This document shows positions 45,454 to 53,937 of a stretch of 64,000 nt of DNA, piece by piece. Positions within the stretch are counted from its first letter, which is position 1. Each line of letters begins with the position of its first letter. The notes beneath the pieces were generated by a model that saw only the letters and a program-made list of their open reading frames with translations, ran no database searches and had not been told where the DNA came from. The position numbers were made by a program, and so were the translations under genes. Source of the stretch: Mesobaculum littorinae (GTDB lineage: Bacteria > Pseudomonadota > Alphaproteobacteria > Rhodobacterales > Rhodobacteraceae); contig NZ_RQXX01000002.1 of NCBI RefSeq assembly GCF_004011175.1, positions 372,001-436,000 of the forward strand. Direction: 5' to 3'.

Positions 45454-46637
45454 TGCGCAAGCTTACCATTCTCGTGCCGATCCTGATCGTGGCGGTGGTT
45501 CTGCTGCTGTCGTCGATCTTCATCGTGAAAGAGACCGAAAAGGCCCTGGTTCTGCAGTTCGGCCAGATCAAGAAGGTGCAGGAAGAGCCCGGCATCGGGT
45601 TCAAGGTGCCCTTCGTCCAGCAGGTCGTGCGCTACGACGACCGGATCCTGTCGCTCGACACCGAACCTTTCGAGGTGACGCCGTCGGACGACCGTCGTCT
45701 GGTCGTCGATGCCTTCGCGCGCTACCGCATCGCCGACGTGGTGCAGTTCCGCGAAGCCACCGGCGCGGGTGGTGTGCTCGACGCCGAGCGGCGGCTGGCC
45801 AACATCCTGAACGCCCAGACCCGCGCCGTTCTGGGCGCCGAGGGCGTGACCTCGAATACCATCCTGTCCGAGGAGCGTTCGGTCCTGATGGAGCGGATTC
45901 GCGACGAGGCACGCGAACGGGCGCAGGCCATCGGCCTCGATGTCGTCGATGTCCGGCTCAAGCAGACCAACCTGCCCGAGCAGAACCTCGAAGCCACCTT
46001 TGCCCGGATGCGGGCCGAGCGTGAACGCGAAGCCGCCGACGAGGTGGCGCGCGGCGAAGAGGCGGCGCAACGGGTCCGTGCGCTGGCCGACAGGACGGTG
46101 GTCGAACTGGTCTCCGAGGCCAACCGCGAGGCCGAGATCGTCCGCGGTGAGGCCGACGCCCGCCGCAACGCGATCTACGGCCAAGCTTACGGTGCGAACC
46201 CCGAGTTCTTCGAGTTCTACCGGTCGCTCGAAGCCTACCAGCGGGCGCTGAACGGCGACAACTCGACCATGGTGATGTCGCCCGAAGGCGAGTTCTTCAA
46301 CTACCTGCGCTCCGATCAGGTGCGGGGCGAGGGCGGGTCCCAGTCCGGCGCCGCTCCGGCAGCGGCTGCGGGCGAAGAGGCTGCCGCGTCGCAGTCCCAA
46401 GCGGACGACGCCGTGACCGATACGGGCACCGGCGCGCTTGCCGAGGACGAGGATGTCGCCCTCCCCGAGGGAACCGACACGGATGCCGCCGACACGGGCG
46501 CGTCCGACACTGATGGGTCGGGTACGAGCGAGGCGCAGGCCGCGGCAAACGGCCCTGCCGCCGCGTCCGATGACGCCACGGAGACGGGCGATCCGGCGGC
46601 GGCACCCGCCACCACAGGCGCGGACGAAACCGACTGA
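45453..46637 (+). CDS. hflC: FtsH protease modulator HflC with long acidic tail
   Basis: 394 residues. One N-terminal helix (about 5-25) is followed by the SPFH domain (VKETEKALVLQFGQIKKV, VTPSDDRRLVVDAFARYRIAD, EVTPSD) and the C-terminal EFFEFYRSLEAYQRALNGDNSTMVMSPEGEFFNYL typical of HflC. Ordinary HflC ends near here, at about 290 residues. This copy adds about 100 residues rich in Ala, Asp, Glu, Thr and Ser, probably disordered and in the periplasm. It is the middle gene of hflK-hflC-DUF2065, each joined by a TGATG overlap. Confidence 0.95.
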   Translation: MRKLTILVPILIVAVVLLLSSIFIVKETEKALVLQFGQIKKVQEEPGIGFKVPFVQQVVRYDDRILSLDTEPFEVTPSDDRRLVVDAFARYRIADVVQFREATGAGGVLDAERRLANILNAQTRAVLGAEGVTSNTILSEERSVLMERIRDEARERAQAIGLDVVDVRLKQTNLPEQNLEATFARMRAEREREAADEVARGEEAAQRVRALADRTVVELVSEANREAEIVRGEADARRNAIYGQAYGANPEFFEFYRSLEAYQRALNGDNSTMVMSPEGEFFNYLRSDQVRGEGGSQSGAAPAAAAGEEAAASQSQADDAVTDTGTGALAEDEDVALPEGTDTDAADTGASDTDGSGTSEAQAAANGPAAASDDATETGDPAAAPATTGADETD

Positions 46638-46831
46638 TGGCGACGATCCTGCTCGGGATCGGTCTTGCCTGCGCGTTCGAGGGGCTGGTGTTCGCACTGG
46701 CCCCTCGTCGTCTTGAGGAGGCCCTCGCTGCCCTCCAGCGCCTGCCGATCGACGCGCGGCGCCTCATGGGCCTTGTCTTCCTGGCCGGCGGCGTCGCGAT
46801 GGTGTGGCTCGCCCGCCTTTTCGGAGCGTGA
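46637..46831 (+). CDS. DUF2065 small membrane protein
   Basis: 64 residues, with helices at about 5-22 and 42-60. The DUF2065 pattern LLGIGLACAFEGLVFALAPRRLEEALAALQRLP and RLMGLVFLAGGVAMVWLARL is clear. The gene is habitually found behind hflC in proteobacteria, so it probably assists the HflKC-FtsH complex; the function is not established. The ATG overlaps the hflC stop (TGATG). Confidence 0.92.
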   Translation: MATILLGIGLACAFEGLVFALAPRRLEEALAALQRLPIDARRLMGLVFLAGGVAMVWLARLFGA

Positions 46832-47002
46832 CGCGCGCGCCTTCCCCGGCCGGGGTTTTCCAATGTGTCAAGCGCTCACGCCGCTTTTACGCAAAGAGAT
46901 CCGAGCTTGTGTTGCCTTCGGGCCGCTCTGTCGTCAGGTTGAGCCCCGGGACGCCGGGACCTCCGGCCACCCACAAGAATTATTCGAGCAAAGGAGTTCG
47001 GT

Positions 47003-48481
47003 GTGAGATCACAAGCCGCAACCCTGGGCCAGCACCGCGACGCCTCGCTGCGCGCGCTCTGGGCCCTGATCCTCGGCGCCGCGCTGGTCATTGCGCAGAC
47101 GCTGCAGGCCGACGCGCGCGGCGCGCCGGAAAGCTTCGCCGATCTGGCCGAGCAGGTCAGCCCCTCGGTGGTGAACATCACGACCACGACCACCGTCGCC
47201 ACCCGCGGGGGACCGATCCCGGAACTGCCCGAAGGATCCCCGTTCGAGGATTTCTTCCGCGACTTCATGGACCGCAACGGCCCAGGCGGCCCGGATCAGG
47301 CACCGCGCCGCAGCCAGGCGCTGGGCTCGGGCTTCGTGATTTCCGAAGACGGCTACATCGTCACCAACAACCACGTCATTGAAGGTGCCGACGAGATCAG
47401 TGTCGAGTTCTTCTCGGGCACTATCCTCGACGCCGAGATCGTTGGCACGGATCCCAATACCGACATCGCCCTGCTGAAGGTCGAGGCTGACACGGCGCTG
47501 CCGCATGTCTCGTTCGGCGACAGCGAAGCCGCGCGGGTCGGAAACTGGGTGATGGCGATGGGCAACCCGCTGGGGCAGGGCTTTTCGGTGTCGGCCGGGA
47601 TCGTCTCGGCCCGTGGTCGGGCGCTGTCTGGCCAGTATGACGACTACATCCAGACCGACGCTGCCATCAACCGCGGCAACTCGGGCGGGCCGCTCTTCAA
47701 CATGGATGGCGAGGTGATCGGCGTGAACACCGCGATCCTGTCGCCCAACGGCGGTTCGATCGGCATCGGCTTCGCGATGGCGTCCAACGTCGTCACCCGC
47801 GTTGTCGATCAGCTTCAGCAATACGGCGAAACCCGCCGCGGCTGGCTGGGCGTGCGCATCCAGGACGTGGGCGAGGACATCGCCGAAAGCCTCGGGCTGG
47901 AAGAGGCGCGCGGCGCGCTTGTCACCGACGTTCCCGAAGGGCCGGCAGCCGAGGCGGGCGTGGAATCCGGTGACGTGATCCTCAGCTTCGACGGCGCCGA
48001 TGTCGACGACACCCGCGGCCTCGTCCGTCGTGTCGGCAACACCGAGGTCGGCAAGGTGGTGCGGATGACCGTCTACCGCGACGGCGAGACCCGCACGCTG
48101 AAGATCACCCTCGGCCGCCGCGAAGAGGCGGAGGGCCCCGTGCCCGCAGCCGCTGGCGCCGATGAGGCAGAGCCTGACGAAAGCGACGTGCTGGGCGTCA
48201 GCGTGTCGTCGATGACCGAAGAGTTGCGCAACCAGCTGGGCCTGCCCTCGGGCTCGGACGGTCTGGTCGTGACCGACGTCGACGAGATGAGCGAGGCCTA
48301 CGAGAAGGGCGTGCGCGCCGGCGACGTCATCACCGAGGCCGGCCAGCAAAAGGTCGCCACGCCGGACGAGCTGGAGGCCCGCATCGACGAGGCGCGCGAG
48401 GCCGGACGCAAGTCGCTGCTGCTTCTGGTCCGCCGCGAGGGCTCGCCCCGCTTCGTGGCCCTGCCGGTGGACGAAGGCTGA
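47003..48481 (+). CDS. Do/DegP-family periplasmic serine protease
   Basis: 492 residues starting at a GTG with AAGGAG six bases upstream. A signal peptide covers about residues 1-40. The trypsin-like catalytic triad is H124 in TNNHVIEGADE, D154 in DPNTDIALLKVE and S227 in NRGNSGGPLFN. Two PDZ domains follow (GWLGVRIQDVGEDIAESLGL and LGVSVSSMTEELRNQLGLPSG). It degrades or refolds damaged envelope proteins. It is 171 bases behind DUF2065, so it may be partly co-transcribed with hflKC, a known neighbourhood in alphaproteobacteria. A strong terminator follows. Confidence 0.95.
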   Translation: MRSQAATLGQHRDASLRALWALILGAALVIAQTLQADARGAPESFADLAEQVSPSVVNITTTTTVATRGGPIPELPEGSPFEDFFRDFMDRNGPGGPDQAPRRSQALGSGFVISEDGYIVTNNHVIEGADEISVEFFSGTILDAEIVGTDPNTDIALLKVEADTALPHVSFGDSEAARVGNWVMAMGNPLGQGFSVSAGIVSARGRALSGQYDDYIQTDAAINRGNSGGPLFNMDGEVIGVNTAILSPNGGSIGIGFAMASNVVTRVVDQLQQYGETRRGWLGVRIQDVGEDIAESLGLEEARGALVTDVPEGPAAEAGVESGDVILSFDGADVDDTRGLVRRVGNTEVGKVVRMTVYRDGETRTLKITLGRREEAEGPVPAAAGADEAEPDESDVLGVSVSSMTEELRNQLGLPSGSDGLVVTDVDEMSEAYEKGVRAGDVITEAGQQKVATPDELEARIDEAREAGRKSLLLLVRREGSPRFVALPVDEG

Positions 48482-48506
48482 CGCGCCGATCTTTCTGATC
48501 ACGGCG

Positions 48507-48540
48507 GAAGGGCGCCCCCTGGGGGCGCCCTTCTTTCGTT
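48507..48540 (+). terminator. rho-independent terminator of the Do-protease gene
   Basis: GAAGGGCGCCCCC at 48507-48519 and its exact complement at 48521-48533 form a very stable stem around one base (in practice a 3-5 base loop), followed by TTTCGTTT. It is 26 bases past the stop. Confidence 0.85.
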
Positions 48541-48590
48541 TGGGGGGTGTCAGGGCGCGTGGCCCTCCACGATCCCGGACGGACACCCGG

Positions 48591-49184
48591 TCACTGCGCC
48601 TTTCGAACGGGACGAACGGACAGCCGCGGCCAGCGGTCCAGCCACCCCTTGGCGGCGATCCGCGCCCGGAACGCGGCTACCTTGCGGGCGTCGCTGCTGG
48701 TAGGTCGCAGGACCAGCCCCCGAAGATCGTGCAGGCCGAAGGGGGCCGCAATCCGGCAGGTTCCGCCCGCGCGGGACACGGCTATGGCTGTTGCGGTCTC
48801 GGGCCAGAACCGCATGGCGTCCGCGACCGACGTGTAGGGTAGGTCGCCGTTGCGTTCATGCATGCGGGCCTGATTCCGCACGCTCCACGAAAGCCCGGGA
48901 ACGGCAGTCGCGAGACGGCTCTCAAGCTCGGCTTCGTAATCGCGGCTCGGCCGCCCGGGGTCGAAGAACAGAACATCCACGTCCGCGTCGCGGCAGTCGC
49001 TTGCCCGACCGTGAAGATGGTCCCAGACGAGATTTCTGACGAACCCGGCGCCGATACACCCTTGGGGAAGCCCCAGGGCCTCGACAGCGGCAAGCGCGGT
49101 CCAACGCTGCGCATCCGCCCGGATCAGGGCGGCGATATCGATATCCTGAGGGTGTCTCATGGCGTTGAAACCGGGCGCGGGCAT
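48591..49184 (-). CDS. COG3575-type nucleotidyltransferase family protein
   Basis: 197 residues. The N-terminal LGLPQGCIGAGFVRNLVWDHLHG is followed by the acidic metal motif DADVDVLFFDPGR, typical of minimal nucleotidyltransferases of the COG3575 group. RNQARMHERNGDLPYTSVADAMRFWPETATAIAV and FGLHDLRGLVLRPT complete the family. The substrate is unknown. ATG 49184 begins five bases after the stop of the lipoprotein gene upstream, favouring that start; MRHPQ at 49160 is an alternative. Transcription probably comes from the lipoprotein gene's promoter. Confidence 0.82.
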   Translation of the reverse strand: MPAPGFNAMRHPQDIDIAALIRADAQRWTALAAVEALGLPQGCIGAGFVRNLVWDHLHGRASDCRDADVDVLFFDPGRPSRDYEAELESRLATAVPGLSWSVRNQARMHERNGDLPYTSVADAMRFWPETATAIAVSRAGGTCRIAAPFGLHDLRGLVLRPTSSDARKVAAFRARIAAKGWLDRWPRLSVRPVRKAQ

Positions 49185-49189
49185 AGCTG

Positions 49190-49798
49190 TCAGTCCGGGG
49201 CAGGCAGCGCCTCTTTGCGGTCGTAGATGATCAGGCCCAGCCGCTTAGCCGCGGCGATGCTGAGGACGCCGCTGTTCAGCCCCTCGGTGCGCTGGAAGCG
49301 GCGGACAGCGTCCCGGGTCGCCGCGTCGGCCAGGCCCGTGACCGGCCCGGTGTAGAAGCCCCGAACCTTCAGCGCGCGCTGAAGCGAGGCGACGAATTCC
49401 TCGGTCATCTCGGGCGGGCAGGGGGTTTCGAACCAGACCTCGCGTCGTTCGGTCACGATCCTCGGGCGGCGCTCGGTGCGGGTCTGCGCCGGGGTCGCGA
49501 CCGTTCCGTCCGGGGCCAGGACGGCGGGGGTGAGTTCGATCTCCTCGGTGACGGTTTCGATCACCGCGGGCGTTACGTCGCGGCCATAGCAGGCATCGGG
49601 ATCGGCGCCCTCGGGGATGTCCGATCCGCCCGAATCGACCTGTGGTTCAAGGAAACGGCTGACCGCGGGCGGGGTCGGCGCGCAAGCGTTGAGGGCGAGG
49701 CAGAGGCCGATGCCCACGCCGGCGACGGACCATACCGGGCCGGTCGCGCGGCGCGTCCGGCCCTGCGTTTGCGACCGTGGTGTCGGCGGCGTGAACAT
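49190..49798 (-). CDS. peptidoglycan-binding-domain lipoprotein
   Basis: 202 residues. A lipoprotein signal ends in LALNAC (about residue 38), so the mature protein is lipid-anchored. A central region has ERRPRIVTERREVWFETPCPPEMTEEFV. The C-terminal PG_binding_1 domain reads LQRALKVRGFYTGPVTGLADAATRDAVRRFQRTEGL. It probably anchors an envelope structure to peptidoglycan; partner unknown. ATG 49798 is chosen because it gives the lipoprotein signal directly; the longer upstream frame has no support. Confidence 0.82.
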   Translation of the reverse strand: MFTPPTPRSQTQGRTRRATGPVWSVAGVGIGLCLALNACAPTPPAVSRFLEPQVDSGGSDIPEGADPDACYGRDVTPAVIETVTEEIELTPAVLAPDGTVATPAQTRTERRPRIVTERREVWFETPCPPEMTEEFVASLQRALKVRGFYTGPVTGLADAATRDAVRRFQRTEGLNSGVLSIAAAKRLGLIIYDRKEALPAPD

Positions 49799-50112
49799 CC
49801 CGTGGTGCCTCGCATTTCTGCCGGGACCGCCCCGGGCGCAGAGCGCAGGATAGCCGCGCGGCCCCCCTCGCGGAAGCAACCCGGGCGCGATCGTCGTGCC
49901 GGTGGTGCCGCGGTGCCGCAGCCCGGAGGCGCGCGCACCGGCGGGGTATCCGCCGGATCCATGGACCGGGGCCGGGTGCTGTCGAGGCTTTCGCTGCGAC
50001 GCCGGGCGCCCGCGCATGGCCTGTCGGGGCCGCGGATGTCGCGATCGGCCGACCGCTCCGACTGCGGCCCGAGCACCTCGCCATAGCGCGCGTGCAGTGC
50101 GGCTTTACGGGG
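49799..50112. other. intergenic region, nothing recognised
   Basis: This stretch of 314 bases lies between the lipoprotein gene start and the end of the dnaE2 remnant, both on the minus strand. It should contain the lipoprotein gene promoter, but I see no distinctive element. It may include decayed sequence from the former dnaE2 locus, although no homology is visible in any frame. Confidence 0.4.
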
Positions 50113-50529
50113 TCAGTCCGCAGGGCGCAGAAGCTCGTCCAGCATCGGGCTGATATCCTCGATCACCTCGGCGATCACGTGCACCACCGCGCCGTCGCGC
50201 TGCAGCCGCCCCGTCACCCGCAGACAGCGCCCGGCGATCACCGCGCGGCGGAATCGTTCGTAAAGCGCGCGCCAGACGATGACGTTGCAGATTCCGGTCT
50301 CGTCTTCGAGCGTCAGGAAGATCACGCCCTTCGCCGTCCCGGGCCTTTGCCGGACCAGCACCAGCCCCGCGACCGCCACCCGCGCGCCATTGGGCGGATC
50401 CGCCAGCCGCGCATGCGGCAGACAGGCCGGCGGCCGCGGCCATCCCGCAGGCTGTGCGGGGGCGGGCAGGGGGGCACCCTGGTCCGAAGCCATGGCCGGG
50501 GGAGTCGTCGGTGAAGACAGGTTTCGCAT
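50113..50529 (-). CDS. OB-fold remnant of error-prone DNA polymerase DnaE2
   Basis: 138 residues. From about residue 35 to the end it matches only the last domain of DnaE2 (ARVAVAGLVLVRQRPGTAKG, VIFLTLEDETGICNVIVWR, RCLRVTGRLQRDGAVVHVIAE, VIEDISPMLDEL). The whole catalytic body of about 900 residues is missing. Residues 1-30 are Pro/Ala-rich and unrelated. An SOS box sits three bases upstream of ATG 50529. The most likely history is an internal deletion of an imuA-imuB-dnaE2 operon that joined its promoter to the gene's 3' end. The reading frame is intact with no stops, so a small LexA-controlled OB-fold protein may still be made; otherwise it is a pseudogene. Confidence 0.75.
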   Translation of the reverse strand: MRNLSSPTTPPAMASDQGAPLPAPAQPAGWPRPPACLPHARLADPPNGARVAVAGLVLVRQRPGTAKGVIFLTLEDETGICNVIVWRALYERFRRAVIAGRCLRVTGRLQRDGAVVHVIAEVIEDISPMLDELLRPAD

Positions 50530-50531
50530 GT

Positions 50532-50546
50532 GAACATATATAGAAC
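50532..50546 (-). promoter_or_regulatory. LexA (SOS) box, alphaproteobacterial type
   Basis: On the minus strand the sequence is GTTC-TATATAT-GTTC, an exact match to the GTTC-N7-GTTC direct repeat bound by alphaproteobacterial LexA. The TATATA between the half-sites can serve as the -10 hexamer, which would start transcription close to ATG 50529 and give a leaderless mRNA. Confidence 0.85.
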
Positions 50547-50717
50547 ATGTCTACCCCGATGCCAAGCCGCAGCGTGAGGGGCCAAAGGACCAGAGGCCCC
50601 CGGGGCCCGCCCCGGTGCCTTGTGTGGCAAGCCCGCCCCTGCAGATCGCGGAGCGTTCGGGGGGCTGGCCACCGCGCCCGCGGCGCCTTACCAGTGATCC
50701 GACTATATGCACGATGA

Positions 50718-51050
<333 letters not shown>

Positions 51051-51056
51051 GGTGTC

Positions 51057-51080
51057 GCGCGGCCCGGTTTCGGGCCGCGC
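51057..51080 (+). terminator. hairpin after the ferredoxin gene
   Basis: A perfect 10-bp stem GCGCGGCCCG/CGGGCCGCGC with loop GTTT, six bases past the stop. There is no T-run, so termination strength is uncertain. The remaining bases up to 51277 hold no gene. Confidence 0.55.
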
Positions 51081-51277
51081 CTGACGAATCGATCTGACGC
51101 GTTCGTGCTCAGGAAGCCGGACGCCGGATCGCCAAGGGTCGGGGCCTGCGTCCCGGGCGTCCGTCCGGCGTCGTCGATTAGGCTGCCATCGGTGGGCGGT
51201 AGCAGCCGAGCCCGTCCGTTCTCGCCCCGATCGAGGCGGGATCCTGCGTGGCGGCTCCATCCGGGCCACACATACGC

Positions 51278-52582
51278 TCAGACGCCCAGCCGGTCGCGCA
51301 TCGCGAACCAACTCATCGCGAGGGTCAGCAGCGGGGCACGCAGGCGGCTGCCGCCCGGAAAGGCGGGGGTGGGCACGCGCGCCAGCAGGTCGAAGCCCGC
51401 GCTGTCGCCGCGCGTGGCCTCGGCCAGCAACCGCCCCGCCATCACCGCCATCGCGACGCCGTGACCGGAATAGCCCGAGGCCGTCAGGACACCCGGCGCC
51501 ACGCGTGCGAAATACGGCATCCGGCTGCGGGTGATCGCCAGGGTCCCGCCCCAGGCGTGGGTGATGCGCGCGCCGTGAAGCTGGGGATAGACCTCGAGCA
51601 TCGGGCGGCGCACCTTGGCGGCGATGTCGGCGGGGAAACGGTAGGAATAGCTTTCGCCGCCGCCGAAGATCAGGCGCCGATCCTCGGACAGGCGCCAGTA
51701 GTTGACCACGAAGTTGCTGTCGAAGGCCGCCACGTCCTGCGCCAGCAGATCCGAGGCACGCGCGCCTAGCGGCTCGGTCGCGATGACGAAGTTGTTGATC
51801 GGCATGACCCGGGACGCGATGTCGCCGGACAGACCGCCAAGGTAGCCGTTGGCGGCAAGGATCACGTGATCTGCCCGAACGACACCTCCGTCGGTATGCA
51901 CCCGCGCGCCGGGCCCGGGATCGACATCGTGCACCACGGTGCCTTCGTAGATCTGCGCGCCCGCGGCTTCGGCCGCGCGCGCAAGACCCAAGGCCAGCCG
52001 CAGGGGGTGCACGTGCCCCGCGCCCCAGTCGATCAGCCCGCCCGCGAAATGCGGCGAGCCGATCAGCGCGCGGATCCCTGCGCGGTCCAGCGGTTCGGCC
52101 TGCGTGTAGCCATAGTCGCGGGCCAGCCTGTCGGCATAGGCGCGCGCGGCGGTGGCGCCCTGATCGGTCCGTTCGGCGTTGACGATGCCCGGAGCCCAGC
52201 CGATCCCCATGCCGTGCCGCGTATCCAGATCGCGGATCAGCGCCTTCGCGTCCTCGGCGATCTGCCACAGCGCCTGCGCGGCGGCATGGCCCATCCGTGC
52301 CTCGAGCCAGTCTTGACCCTGTCGCTGTCCCGATCCGACCTGGCCTCCGTTGCGCCCCGAGGCGCCGAAGCCCGCGCGATGCGCCTCGACCACCACGACA
52401 CTGGCGCCAGCCTGTGCAAGGTGCAGCGCGGCCGAAAGACCGGTGTATCCCGCCCCCACGACGCACACGTCGGCGCGCACCTCGCCCGAAAGCGCCGGCC
52501 GCGCCTGGGCCGCGCGGGCGGTTTCGGCGTACCAGCTGGGCGGGTAGGCGCCCGGCGCGTCGTTGGCGAAAAGCAGGTTCAT
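51278..52582 (-). CDS. puuB: FAD-dependent amine oxidase, gamma-glutamylputrescine oxidase-like
   Basis: 434 residues. DAO-type flavoprotein with the dinucleotide motif ADVCVVGAGYTGLSAALHLAQAGASVVVVEA and the conserved FGASGRNGGQVGSG, then GIGWAPGIV and the C-terminal GYSGHGVAMAVMAGRLLAEA. In the Puu pathway it oxidises gamma-glutamylputrescine to the aldehyde. The ATG at 52582 overlaps the stop of the glutamine-synthetase-like gene (ATGA), which supports the assignment; a related amine is possible as the real substrate. It is the last gene of the operon. Confidence 0.82.
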   Translation of the reverse strand: MNLLFANDAPGAYPPSWYAETARAAQARPALSGEVRADVCVVGAGYTGLSAALHLAQAGASVVVVEAHRAGFGASGRNGGQVGSGQRQGQDWLEARMGHAAAQALWQIAEDAKALIRDLDTRHGMGIGWAPGIVNAERTDQGATAARAYADRLARDYGYTQAEPLDRAGIRALIGSPHFAGGLIDWGAGHVHPLRLALGLARAAEAAGAQIYEGTVVHDVDPGPGARVHTDGGVVRADHVILAANGYLGGLSGDIASRVMPINNFVIATEPLGARASDLLAQDVAAFDSNFVVNYWRLSEDRRLIFGGGESYSYRFPADIAAKVRRPMLEVYPQLHGARITHAWGGTLAITRSRMPYFARVAPGVLTASGYSGHGVAMAVMAGRLLAEATRGDSAGFDLLARVPTPAFPGGSRLRAPLLTLAMSWFAMRDRLGV

Positions 52583-53937
52583 ACGTTCAGCAGCAGATGC
52601 TCCCGCTCCCACGGGCTGATGACCTGCAGGAACTGGTCGTATTCGGATTGCTTGACGATGGAATAGACCCGCGCGAACTCGGGATGCAGAAGCTCATGCA
52701 TGTCGGCGGCGTTGTCGAAGAGGTCGAGCGCCGAGAAGATGCCCCGCGGCACGTCTTCTTCCGCGTCATAGGCATCCCCCCGCCACTCGGGCGAGGGCTC
52801 TTCCTTGTTGACGAGACCCAGGTAGCCCGCCGCAAGCGATCCCGCGATCCCGAGATAGGGGTTGCAGTCCATCCCCGAGAGCCGGTTTTCCACGCGCCGC
52901 GCCTCGGGGTCCGAGACGGGAATGCGGATGCCCGTCGTGCGGTTGTCCCGCCCCCATGCCAGGTTGATCGGCGCGGCGTGGTCCTTCACGTAGCGGCGGT
53001 AGGAGTTCACGTAGGGCGCCAGCATCGCGATCGCGGCGGGCAGGTGGGTCTGCAGCCCGCCGATGAAATAGCGGAACTCGGGCGTTTCCTGCCCTTGCGC
53101 ATCGGAAAAGATGTTCTGTCCCGTGACCGTGTCGATGACCGAGTGGTGCACGTGCATGGCGCTGCCCGGCTCACCCTCGATCGGCTTTGCCATGAAGGTG
53201 GCAAAGCAGTCGTGGCGCAGCGCGGCCTCGCGGATCAGCCGCTTGAAATAGAAGATCTCGTCGGCCAGCTTCACCGGGTCGCCGTGACGCAGGTTGATCT
53301 CGACCTGTCCGGCGCCGCCCTCCTGTGTGATGCCGTCGATCTCGAACCCCTGCGCCTCGGCAAAGTCGTAGATGTCGTCGATGACGGGGCCGTATTCGTC
53401 GACCGCCGACATCGAATAGGCCTGTCGCGCGGCGGCGGGCCGCCCCGAGCGGCCCATCATCGGGGCGATCTCCTTCGCCGGGTCGACGTTGCGCGCGACG
53501 AGGTAGAATTCCATCTCGGGCGCGACCACGGGCTTCCAGCCGCGTTCGTTGTAGAATGACACCACGCGTTTCAGCACGTTGCGCGGTGCGACCGGCACCG
53601 GGTCGCCCGATTGCGACCAGAGGTCGTGTATCACCTGTATCGTCCGGTCCGCGGTCCACGGCGCGGCGCTGGCTGTGGCGAAGTCGGGGGTCAGGATCAT
53701 GTCGGGCTCGGTATAGCCTTCGTCCCCCGCGGCGTCGGCCCAATCGCCGGTGATCGTCTGGTAGAAGATCGAGTTCGGAAGGTAGAACCGCCCCTGCTTG
53801 GCGAATTTCGAGGCGGGCATCGCCTTGCCGCGGGCAATGCCCGGCAGGTCCGACACGATGCACTCGACCTCGTCCAGCCGCTGGTCCTGCAGGTAGCGCC
53901 GCGCCGCGCCGGGCAGCTTGTCGGTCCAGTCAGCCAT
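52579..53937 (-). CDS. puuA: glutamine synthetase-like gamma-glutamylamine ligase
   Basis: 452 residues of the glutamine synthetase fold but clearly not GlnA. Segments are VVAPEMEFYLVARN, GAGQVEINLRHGDP, FMAKPIEGEPGSAMHVHHSV, NSYRRYVKDHAAPINLAWGRDNRTTGIRIP and the C-terminal FARVYSIVKQSEYDQFLQVISPWEREHLLLNV. The GlnA adenylylation loop is absent, as expected. It probably joins glutamate to putrescine or a similar amine with ATP. ATG 53937 begins inside the tail of the amidotransferase gene (8-base overlap), so the operon is tightly coupled. Confidence 0.87.
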   Translation of the reverse strand: MADWTDKLPGAARRYLQDQRLDEVECIVSDLPGIARGKAMPASKFAKQGRFYLPNSIFYQTITGDWADAAGDEGYTEPDMILTPDFATASAAPWTADRTIQVIHDLWSQSGDPVPVAPRNVLKRVVSFYNERGWKPVVAPEMEFYLVARNVDPAKEIAPMMGRSGRPAAARQAYSMSAVDEYGPVIDDIYDFAEAQGFEIDGITQEGGAGQVEINLRHGDPVKLADEIFYFKRLIREAALRHDCFATFMAKPIEGEPGSAMHVHHSVIDTVTGQNIFSDAQGQETPEFRYFIGGLQTHLPAAIAMLAPYVNSYRRYVKDHAAPINLAWGRDNRTTGIRIPVSDPEARRVENRLSGMDCNPYLGIAGSLAAGYLGLVNKEEPSPEWRGDAYDAEEDVPRGIFSALDLFDNAADMHELLHPEFARVYSIVKQSEYDQFLQVISPWEREHLLLNV

